Source: an uncultured Collinsella sp.
GTDB taxonomy: Bacteria; Actinomycetota; Coriobacteriia; Coriobacteriales; Coriobacteriaceae
Reading direction: 5' to 3'
Assembly: GCA_958450865.1 (NCBI GenBank)
Contig: CAUDNY010000003.1
Coordinates: forward strand, 62,001 to 126,000
DNA: 64,000 nucleotides
Shown: positions 40,529-47,307 of the stretch, in pieces
Position numbering within the stretch: the stretch's first letter is position 1
How the letters are laid out: the number at the start of each line of letters is the position of its first letter
Translations under genes and position numbers: made by a program
Notes under the pieces: generated by a model
Database searches by the model: none
Seen by the model: the letters and a program-made list of their open reading frames with translations, nothing else
Told to the model about the DNA's origin: nothing

Positions 40529-40581
40529 GTTTTCGCCGCTCCCGTACTCTCAGAAAGACACGCCCGAACAGACAGAACAAA

Positions 40582-40617
40582 CATGGCCCCGCCGGGAACA
40601 CTCCCGACGGGGCCATG
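40582..40617 (-). terminator. Hairpin terminator of the uxaCBA operon
   Basis: Stem CATGGCCCCG(c)CGGGA / TCCCG(a)CGGGGCCATG with a 4-base loop, 33 bases after the uxaA stop codon. On the minus strand it is followed by TTTGTT rather than a full T-run. Confidence 0.7.
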
Positions 40618-40649
40618 GTCAATAGCGCCCTATGCGAACCCATTTACCG

Positions 40650-42134
40650 CTACAGGCAGACGCCATCCTTCCAGATGCTGATCTCGTGACAGCCGCGACG
40701 CTCGGCACTCGTAAGCTTGCCGCTCGCCGTGTCCAGCACCATCTGATACAGGTCGTCGGCAGCCTCATCGAGCGTGCGCTCGCCCGTAGCCACCACGCCG
40801 GCGTTAAAGTCCATCCAGTTGGCCTTGTGGTCGCACAGACGCTGGTTGGTGAACACCTTGAGGGTAGGCGCCGGTGCGCCAAACGGCGTGCCGCGGCCGG
40901 TCGAGAACAGGATTACGTGGCAGCCGGCAGCCGTCAGGGCCGTGGTGGATACCATGTCGTTGCCCGGACCGCACAGCATGTTCAGGCCATGCTTGGTAGC
41001 CTGACCGGCATACGGCAGTACGTCGACGATGGGGGCAGATCCGCCCTTTTGCACGCAGCCGCAGCTCTTGTCCTCGAGCGTGGTAATGCCGCCGTCCTTG
41101 TTGCCGGGGCTCGGGTTCTCATAGACGACCTCGCCGTGGCTGATAAAGTAGTCCTTAAAGCCGTTGAGCATGTCGGCAGCTGCGTTAAAGACGTCCTGGC
41201 TCTCACAGCGATCGAGCAGAATGCTCTCCGCGCCAAACATCTCGGGAACCTCGGTGAGCACCGACGTGCCGCCGCGGGCGACAACCATATCGCTCACGCG
41301 ACCGATCGTGGGGTTGGCGGTAATGCCCGAAAGACCGTCAGAGCCGCCGCACTTAAGGCCAATGACCAGCTCGGAGGCAGGAATGGGCTCACGCTTGGCC
41401 TGCTTGGCCAGGTCGGCAAGCTCGGACAGGATCTTGTGACCCTCGACCTGCTCGTCGGCTACATCCTGGCAGGCGAGGAATCGAACGCGCTCGCGATCGA
41501 AGTCACCGAGCTCGTCGAGCACCTGCTGGTGCGTGCAGTTTTCGCAACCGAGGGACAGGAACAGCACACCCGCAGCGTTTGCGTGACGCGAGAGCGCCAC
41601 CAGCAGACGGCGCGTCTGGGCATGGTCGGCACCGGTCTGCGAGCAGCCAAAGGGATGCGGGAAGTAGTAAACGCCCTCCAGCGAGCCCTCGACCAGATCC
41701 TGAGCCTGCTCGCACATGGCACGTGCGACCTCGTTGACGCAGCCGACCGTGGGGATGATCCACAGCTCGTTGCGCGTGGCGGCGCGGCCGTCAGCGCGGC
41801 GGAAGCCCATAAAGGTCTCGGGCTCAACCGGCTCAACGACCGGATGCGTCGGGTTGTAAGCGTACTCGACCTCGCCCGAAAGGTTGGTCTTGACGTTATG
41901 CGTATGAAGCCACTGACCGGGCTGGATGTCGCCCGTCACGTGACCGATAGGAAGACCGTACTTGACGACGTCCTCCCCCGCCGCAATGGCACGCACGGCC
42001 ATCTTGTGGCCCTGCGGAATATCCTCCGCGGCAACGACCTCGCCCACCCCGGGAACCGCGACGGCGGTGCCCTTGGCAAGCGGCGACAGCGCGACGATCA
42101 CGTTGTCGGCCGGATTGATCTGGATAGTATTCAT
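40650..42134 (-). CDS. uxaA: Altronate dehydratase UxaA
   Basis: A 494-residue iron-dependent dehydratase converting D-altronate to KDG. The N-terminal SAF-like domain (about 1-95) includes the His in GHKMA and LHTHNVKTNL. The main domain has RADGRAATRNELWIIPTVGCVNEVA, HPFGCSQTG, SLGCENC, GLKCGGSDGLSGITANP and GCVQKGG, all standard for UxaA/GarD enzymes. ATG at 42134 has TAGGACTC about 7 bases upstream. Last gene of the uxaC-uxaB-uxaA operon, in pathway order. It delivers KDG to KdgK. Confidence 0.95.
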   Translation of the reverse strand: MNTIQINPADNVIVALSPLAKGTAVAVPGVGEVVAAEDIPQGHKMAVRAIAAGEDVVKYGLPIGHVTGDIQPGQWLHTHNVKTNLSGEVEYAYNPTHPVVEPVEPETFMGFRRADGRAATRNELWIIPTVGCVNEVARAMCEQAQDLVEGSLEGVYYFPHPFGCSQTGADHAQTRRLLVALSRHANAAGVLFLSLGCENCTHQQVLDELGDFDRERVRFLACQDVADEQVEGHKILSELADLAKQAKREPIPASELVIGLKCGGSDGLSGITANPTIGRVSDMVVARGGTSVLTEVPEMFGAESILLDRCESQDVFNAAADMLNGFKDYFISHGEVVYENPSPGNKDGGITTLEDKSCGCVQKGGSAPIVDVLPYAGQATKHGLNMLCGPGNDMVSTTALTAAGCHVILFSTGRGTPFGAPAPTLKVFTNQRLCDHKANWMDFNAGVVATGERTLDEAADDLYQMVLDTASGKLTSAERRGCHEISIWKDGVCL

Positions 42135-42209
42135 TACAAAGAGTCCTAACCCTACAGGTTGAGCAGAAGTCGAGGCGTGAGCAAGCCGTCTGGCGCCCGC
42201 ACCGGGAAT

Positions 42210-43724
42210 TTACGCCTGAGCGTTGGCGAAGGCCTGCTTGGCGCCCTCGACGCGCACGACGGTGAGCGCGTTGACGACAAACTCCTCGAGGCCGGTGATC
42301 TGCGTAAGGTCCTCGCCCCACATCTGCTCGTTACTGAGCACGTCGTGCACCAGCTCGGCATCGTCTGCACCGGCGTGGGCAGCGTAGAAATCGAGCACGA
42401 AGGCGTCGTCCTGAGCGGTGTACTCGGTGCCGTCGGCACGGCGCAGGTGCAGGCCATCGCCCTCGCGGGACACAAGCTCCTGCGTATAGAAGGCAATGAG
42501 CGTAGCGAGGCTCGTCGCCAGGCACTTGGGTAGGCTGCCGGTCTCGGCAACATAGTCCTTGAGCGTGGGCAGATCGCGAGCGCGCCACTTGGCCGTGGAG
42601 TTGAGGCAAATGGAGAGCAGCGCGTGGTCGATAAACGGGTTGTCGAAGCGGTTCTCGACGGCGGCAGCAAAGGCCTTGCAGTCCTCGACGTCCAGGTCGG
42701 CGGCAAGCGTCGGGATGACCTCGTCGTAGAGCATGGTGTTCATGAAGCCACGGACGGTCTCGTCGTGCATGCAATCGCGCACGATGTCAAAGCCGGCAAC
42801 CCAGGAGCCCGGAACAAAGGCAGTGTGGGCGCCGTTGAGGATGCGGACCTTGCGCTTCTTGTACGGGGTGACATCGGGGGTCACAAAGACGCCCGGCAGG
42901 CCGGCCTTCACGAAGGGCAGCTTCTCGGCAAGCGACTCGTCGCCCTGGATACCCCACATCTGGAAGGGCTCGCGCACGGCCAGGAAGGGATCCTCGTAGC
43001 CCAGGCGCTCGGCCACGGCAGCGGCCTCCTTGGGGTCGCGGATGCGGCCGGGGACGATAGTGTCGACGAGCGTGGTGCAGACGGTGCAGTCGTTGGCCAT
43101 CCACTGCGCAAACTCGTCCTCCCAGCCCCAGTCGCTCACGTACTGGTTCATGATGCGCAGCAGCTCCTCGCCGTTGTGATCGATGAGTTCGCAGGCGAGC
43201 ACAATGACGCCCGGCTTGCCGGCGGCCCAGCGAGTGTGAAGGACCTGGACAAGCTTGGCGGGGAAGCTCGCGGGCGGCATGTCGTCGGCCTTGCAGGACG
43301 GATCGTAGGCAATACCGGCCTCGGTGGTGTTGGAGACGATAATCTCCAAATCGTCGGAGACGGCGACCTCCATCATGGCGTGGTAGTCGTCCTCGCGATA
43401 CGGATTGAGGCAGCGGCTGCAGGCGCTGATCACGCGGGACTCGTCAACCGTGTTGCCGTTCTCCTTGCCGCGCACCAGCACGGTGTACAGGTCGTCCTGG
43501 GCATTGATACCGTCGGCAAAGCCAAAGGCGCCGCTGATGGGCTGCACCATGACAACCTTGCCGTTCCAGTCGGTTGCCTCGTTGCCCATGTCAAAGAAGC
43601 GGTCGACAAAGGCGCGCAGGAAATTGCCCTCGCCAAACTGCAGAACCTTCTCGGGCGCGTCCTTGGGCAGCAGGTAGCCCTTGTAGCCGATCTTCTCGAG
43701 CGTCTCGTAGCTGATGTTCTCCAT
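42210..43724 (-). CDS. uxaB: Tagaturonate reductase UxaB
   Basis: A 504-residue NAD-dependent enzyme of the mannitol dehydrogenase family that reduces D-tagaturonate to D-altronate. The N-terminal FGEGNFLRAFVD is the start of the nucleotide-binding domain. IVSNTTEAGIAYD and RILNGAHTAFVPG with the conserved Lys region (KKRKVRILN) form the active-site cleft, and NRFDNPFIDHALLSI is the C-terminal signature. The alternative, fructuronate reductase (UxuB), is less likely because altronate dehydratase lies directly downstream. ATG at 43724 has AAGGAGAG upstream. It lies 96 bases after uxaC, separated by a GC-rich hairpin. Confidence 0.93.
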   Translation of the reverse strand: MENISYETLEKIGYKGYLLPKDAPEKVLQFGEGNFLRAFVDRFFDMGNEATDWNGKVVMVQPISGAFGFADGINAQDDLYTVLVRGKENGNTVDESRVISACSRCLNPYREDDYHAMMEVAVSDDLEIIVSNTTEAGIAYDPSCKADDMPPASFPAKLVQVLHTRWAAGKPGVIVLACELIDHNGEELLRIMNQYVSDWGWEDEFAQWMANDCTVCTTLVDTIVPGRIRDPKEAAAVAERLGYEDPFLAVREPFQMWGIQGDESLAEKLPFVKAGLPGVFVTPDVTPYKKRKVRILNGAHTAFVPGSWVAGFDIVRDCMHDETVRGFMNTMLYDEVIPTLAADLDVEDCKAFAAAVENRFDNPFIDHALLSICLNSTAKWRARDLPTLKDYVAETGSLPKCLATSLATLIAFYTQELVSREGDGLHLRRADGTEYTAQDDAFVLDFYAAHAGADDAELVHDVLSNEQMWGEDLTQITGLEEFVVNALTVVRVEGAKQAFANAQA

Positions 43725-43764
43725 CGATGTCTCTCCTTAGATTGCTGTTAGCGTGCAGGCAAAA

Positions 43765-43796
43765 CGGGGGCGCCGCGTGTGGCAACGGCGCTCCCG
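43765..43796 (-). other. Intercistronic hairpin between uxaC and uxaB
   Basis: CGGGGGCGCCG / CGGCGCTCCCG, 11-bp stem with one mismatch and a 10-base loop; no T-run. It may set the ratio of uxaC to downstream mRNA. Confidence 0.55.
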
Positions 43797-43820
43797 AGTT
43801 CGGTGTGATTCGATGCAGGT

Positions 43821-45248
43821 TTAGGCCTCGACGGTATCCAGGTCAAAGCCAAAGTAGCGGACCGCGTTGTTGTAGCTAATGTCGCGCACGATGGCTCCCA
43901 GCAGCTCCATGTCGGCCGGATACTTGCCCTGCTCGACCCACTCGCCGATCACGCCGCACAGCACGCGACGGAAGTACTCGTGACGCGGGTAGGACAGGAA
44001 GGAGCGGGAATCGGTAAGCATGCCCACAAAGTTGCCCAGCACGCCCTCGTTAGCCAGAGCCGTAAGCTGCTCGCGCATACCGATCTCGTTGTCGTTGAAC
44101 CACCAGGCAGAGCCGTTCTGGATCTTGCCGGCGGTCGGAGCCTCCTGGAAGCAGCCCATCACGGTATCGATCATGGTGTTGTCGATGGGGTTCAGGCTGT
44201 ACAGGATGGTCTTGGGCAGACCCGTGGACTCCTGGATGGAGTTGAGGAAATCGGCCAGCTGGTCGGACGGCGTGTAGTTGGAGATGCAGTCGTAGCCGGT
44301 ATCGGGACCGAGCTTGGCGAACATAGCGCGGTTGTTGTCACGCTTGCAGGCAAAGTGCAGCTGCATGGCCCAGCCAAGGCGGACATACTCGCCGGCGACG
44401 AACTGCATAAAGGCCGTCTTGTACTTGAGGACCTCGTCCTCGGTAAGCGGCTCGGCGGCAAGGCCCTTGGCAAAGATAGTCTCGATCTCGTCGGCGGTAG
44501 CCGGAACGTACATAACGTAGTCGAGCGCGTGGTCGGAAGCGCGGCAGCCCAACTCGTGGGCAACGTCGTAGCGCTTGGAGATGGCAGCCTTCATGCCCTC
44601 GAAGTCGCTGATCTCAACGCCAGCAACCTCGGAGAGATGCTTGCAGTAGTCGGCGAACTCCTGGCCACGCTCGATGCGCAGGGCGGCATCGGGGCGCATG
44701 GCGGGAACGACCTGAACGTCAAAACTGTCGTCGGCGGCAATCTTCTTGTGCCACTCAAAGCTGTCGGCGGGGTCGTCGGTAGTGCAGATCATGCGAACGT
44801 TGGACTGCTTGATGAGGTTGCGGCAGGTAAAGCTGGCCTCGGCGAGCTTGGCGTTGGCAAGGTCCCAGACCTCCTGAGCGGTTTTGCCGTTCAGGACGCC
44901 CTCGTAGCCAAAGTAACGCTTAAGCTCCAGGTGGCTCCACTCAAAGACGGGGTTGCCCACGCAACGGCCCAGGGTCTCGGCCCACTTCTGAAACTTCTCG
45001 CGAGCAGGGGCATCGCCGGTAATGAAGCGCTCGTCGACGCCGTTGGCACGCATCAGGCGCCATTTGTAGTGGTCACCGCCCAGCCAAACCTCGGTGATGT
45101 TCTCAAAACGCTTGTCGTCCCAGATCTCCTTGGGAGAAATGTGGCAGTGGTAGTCAACGATGGGCATGCCCTCGGCAAAGTTGTGGAACAGCTCCTCACC
45201 GGTTTTGGTGCTCAGCAGGAAATCCTGATCGTCCATGAAGTTTTTCAT
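43821..45248 (-). CDS. uxaC: Uronate isomerase UxaC
   Basis: A 475-residue isomerase of the amidohydrolase superfamily that turns D-galacturonate (or D-glucuronate) into tagaturonate (or fructuronate). MPIVDYHCHISPKEIWDD carries the metal-binding HxH, WRLMRANGVDE and CTTDDPADS are conserved, and later LHFACKRDNN and MLTDSRSFLSYPRHEYFRR are diagnostic of UxaC. ATG at 45248 with AAAGGGG about 8 bases upstream is preferred over a start at 45314 lying in the operator. First gene of the uxaCBA operon, preceded by the two strongest operator copies of the regulon. Confidence 0.95.
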   Translation of the reverse strand: MKNFMDDQDFLLSTKTGEELFHNFAEGMPIVDYHCHISPKEIWDDKRFENITEVWLGGDHYKWRLMRANGVDERFITGDAPAREKFQKWAETLGRCVGNPVFEWSHLELKRYFGYEGVLNGKTAQEVWDLANAKLAEASFTCRNLIKQSNVRMICTTDDPADSFEWHKKIAADDSFDVQVVPAMRPDAALRIERGQEFADYCKHLSEVAGVEISDFEGMKAAISKRYDVAHELGCRASDHALDYVMYVPATADEIETIFAKGLAAEPLTEDEVLKYKTAFMQFVAGEYVRLGWAMQLHFACKRDNNRAMFAKLGPDTGYDCISNYTPSDQLADFLNSIQESTGLPKTILYSLNPIDNTMIDTVMGCFQEAPTAGKIQNGSAWWFNDNEIGMREQLTALANEGVLGNFVGMLTDSRSFLSYPRHEYFRRVLCGVIGEWVEQGKYPADMELLGAIVRDISYNNAVRYFGFDLDTVEA

Positions 45249-45301
45249 CAAACAACCCCTTTGTTGGCGGAGCGGGCGCACAATGCGCTCGTTATCCTCT
45301 A

Positions 45302-45395
45302 GGTGAACGTTCACTATACTAATTCATTGCGCCTTAAAAGGTGAACGTTCACCTAACCACCATGGGGTGAACGGTCGATTTTGCCCGTTCAACGG
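45302..45395 (-). promoter_or_regulatory. uxaC promoter: paired operators and shared 28-bp element
   Basis: Operator GGTGAACGTTCACT (45302-45315) and a 16-bp perfect palindrome AGGTGAACGTTCACCT (45339-45354), 38 bp apart centre to centre. On the minus strand TTCACC in the upstream operator is followed 18 bases later by TAGTAT/TATAGT. Further upstream at 45368-45395 lies the 28-bp element TGAACGGTCGATTTTGCCCG..., 24-25 of 28 bases identical to the copy at 40421-40448. Confidence 0.75.
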
Positions 45396-45461
45396 TTACT
45401 GGAGCCGTGACTTGTATGTATTGCGAATTGGCAGGCGTCCCCGAATACCGAACTTGAGCGC

Positions 45462-45704
45462 TTTGGCCAGGTGGGTCATGTTCCGCCGTGCATTTTTGGG
45501 AGTATTCAGCATCGGAGCGCACCGCGCACCGTCTTCGAAGCCCTATCTGATGCTCATATTGCGCCCAATCGGCATAAATAAGTGCCCCCGATGGCGAATT
45601 ACGCCATCGGGGGCACTTAAAACAGTCGTCCTAGCCTCTTTCGGGACACGCCATTGCTGAATACTCCAAAAAATGCACGTCGCAAGAGGGGGTACCTGAC
45701 CAAA
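45462..45704. repeat. Large imperfect inverted repeat (MITE-like) after the second LacI gene
   Basis: Inner arms of 25 bases (45487-45511 and 45655-45679; CGTGCATTTTT...GTATTCAGCA) match at 24 positions when folded. The outer flanks TTTGGCCAGGT and ACCTGACCAAA pair more loosely. The roughly 240-bp unit encloses the terminator at 45579-45619 and ends 3 bases from the LacI stop codon. Confidence 0.6.
45579..45619 (-). terminator. Terminator of the second LacI gene
   Basis: Perfect 18-bp stem TAAGTGCCCCCGATGGCG and its complement around AATTA. It lies within the larger inverted repeat, about 90 bases after the LacI stop codon. Either orientation could function. Confidence 0.75.
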
Positions 45705-45707
45705 CGG

Positions 45708-46787
45708 CTAAATTCCCGCAAGCTCGCAGTAGCGGTCGACGTTGCTGGCAAACACCATCTCCACAGCACCCTTCTGCACGGGCTCCGCCGGAGTTTTACC
45801 CCACAGCAGATACTCGCCCAAGGTCTTGGCACCACGGTAGGCCAGGCTCACCGGGTCCTTATAGACAATATTGGTAAAGATGCCACGGCGCAAGGCCAAG
45901 GCGCTCTCGGGGAACAGGTCGTTGCCGATTACCATGACCTTGCCGGCCTTGCCGCTTGAAACAAGCGCGTCGGCGACCACCTCGGAACCAACGGCAAAAA
46001 CGCTACAGATGAGCTCGGGAGCATCCGGCGCACTCAAGCGCTGCTCAAGCTCGCGCTCGAGCTGTTTGACTTGCGCATGGGCGCCGGCAAGGTCCTCAAC
46101 CTGCCATGGAATATCGTGTTCGCGCAGGTAATTATGAAAGGCGCGGGCGGTCAGGTAGTGGGAATCGGTATAGGGGTCGCCCGCCAACAAGAGCACGCGG
46201 GCGTCAGCCCCAGAAGCGTGGACCAGATTTGCCGCCTGCTCTGCCATAAGACTGCCCGCCGCGGAATAGTCCGCCAGACTGGCACCCAGGCGATCGAGGT
46301 GCGGGCGGTCGCCGTCTACGAGCTCGATTGTCACGCCCGCCTCGGCAATCTGCCTCAAGAGCTCGGTCGCGCGGTCATCACCCGGAACATAGGCAAGCAG
46401 ACCATCGATCTTCTCGCCTACCTGCAGACGCTCATCGATCTGCTCGAGCGCATCGGCGTAGCCACCCACGCCAAATTCAACGCGCTCAACCGTAATGCCC
46501 CGGTCGATGACCTCCTGCTCAAAGCGGTTGCAGCCTTCCCAAAGGTAACGGAAAAAGTACGCCCCCTCGCGCGATGCGCGGGGCAGGCAAAACACCAGGT
46601 TGATATCCTTGCGGCGCAGGCTCGAGGCACTTGTGTTGCGATGGTAGCCCATGGCCTCGGCCTTGGCATTCACCTTGGAGCGCACGGATTCGCTCACGCC
46701 AGCCTTACCCGTCAGGGCCTTGTGCACGGTATTGATGGAAACGCCAAGCTCGGCGGCAATGTCCTTCATGGTTACGCGAGCGCTCAT
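45708..46787 (-). CDS. LacI-family regulator, probable regulator of the pectin regulon
   Basis: A 359-residue regulator. The N-terminal helix-turn-helix VTMKDIAAELGVSINTVHKAL has His-Lys where most LacI proteins have Ser-Arg in the recognition region (TVSRAL). The hinge and a periplasmic-binding-like sensor domain follow (about 62-350, NLVFCLPRASREGAYFF...). The sensor resembles sugar-responsive LacI members. It lies next to uxaC and reads leftwards towards it. The palindromes GTGAACGTTCAC at four promoters of the island have the AACGTT core usual for LacI operators, so this is the best candidate for their ligand; proof is lacking and no copy was seen before its own start. ATG at 46787 has GGAGTAACC upstream. 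Confidence 0.87.
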   Translation of the reverse strand: MSARVTMKDIAAELGVSINTVHKALTGKAGVSESVRSKVNAKAEAMGYHRNTSASSLRRKDINLVFCLPRASREGAYFFRYLWEGCNRFEQEVIDRGITVERVEFGVGGYADALEQIDERLQVGEKIDGLLAYVPGDDRATELLRQIAEAGVTIELVDGDRPHLDRLGASLADYSAAGSLMAEQAANLVHASGADARVLLLAGDPYTDSHYLTARAFHNYLREHDIPWQVEDLAGAHAQVKQLERELEQRLSAPDAPELICSVFAVGSEVVADALVSSGKAGKVMVIGNDLFPESALALRRGIFTNIVYKDPVSLAYRGAKTLGEYLLWGKTPAEPVQKGAVEMVFASNVDRYCELAGI

Positions 46788-46886
46788 GGGGTTACTCCGT
46801 TATAGATAAGTTGCCAATTAACAGTACAGGTAACGATACCCCAAAATCACTCTTCAACTCGCCGCGCTCGCCGCCAAATGTGCAAA

Positions 46887-46916
46887 GCGCCCCGCGAACG
46901 GATGCTCGCGGGGCGC
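46887..46916 (-). terminator. Terminator at the end of the feo operon
   Basis: Stem GCGCCCCGCGA / TCGCGGGGCGC, 8-base loop, followed by TTTGCA on the minus strand. It lies 15 bases after the stop codon of the small Cys-rich gene. Confidence 0.75.
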
Positions 46917-46931
46917 CTGGATGCCTGGACC

Positions 46932-47132
46932 TTATTTGATACCGCGGCTCAGGTCTTCGGCAATTTTGTCCACGCCCTTAAGCGCGGCGCAGGTTTTTTT
47001 ATTGGAACAATGTCCCGTGCAAACGCCACCTTGAGCGCAGTCGGCGCAGGTGCCCTTGCGATAAATGCGCACGCACACGGCGACAAACGCGATGCCGATA
47101 ACAGCCAGTACAACAATATCGATAGGTGCCAT
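46932..47132 (-). CDS. FeoB-associated Cys-rich membrane protein
   Basis: A 66-residue protein with one membrane helix (about 3-24, IDIVVLAVIGIAFVAVCVRI) and a short cytoplasmic tail with the cysteines CADCAQGGVCTGHCSNKKTC. This is the layout of the FeoB-associated Cys-rich family found beside feoB in Gram-positives. It may pass or sense iron next to FeoB; function is not established. ATG at 47132 has AGGAGG 6-7 bases upstream. It lies 175 bases downstream of feoB on the same strand, after a hairpin. Confidence 0.85.
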   Translation of the reverse strand: MAPIDIVVLAVIGIAFVAVCVRIYRKGTCADCAQGGVCTGHCSNKKTCAALKGVDKIAEDLSRGIK

Positions 47133-47178
47133 AGCAAGCCTCCTCTAGTTAACCACCACTTACTTTACCCCATTCTCC

Positions 47179-47199
47179 ACCTGCCAAAAAGGGACAGGT
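47179..47199 (+). repeat. 21-bp element also found after moaC-mobB
   Basis: ACCTGCCAAAAAGGGACAGG+T matches 20 of 21 bases of the minus strand at 7334-7314. It can fold with ACCTG / CAGGT. Two copies in one window in unrelated spacers suggest a dispersed intergenic repeat. Confidence 0.5.
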
Positions 47200-47249
47200 A
47201 TATTATGGTCGGTTTTATCTGCGGAAACGCCACATCTCCCTCACCAAAA

Positions 47250-47278
47250 AGCCCGAGTGTCGCTGGGACACCCGGGCT
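47250..47278 (-). terminator. Terminator after feoB
   Basis: AGCCCGaGTGTC / GGACACcCGGGCT with loop GCT(G); on the minus strand it is followed by five T. It lies 30 bases after the feoB stop codon. Confidence 0.8.
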
Positions 47279-47307
47279 CGTGGAAAGGGGCTGATCCTTA
47301 TTCGGAC

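Noticed and set aside
45249..45707. Insertion sequence in the uxaC-LacI spacer
   Set aside because: The fold-back repeat has no transposase frame inside; kept only as a MITE-like repeat.
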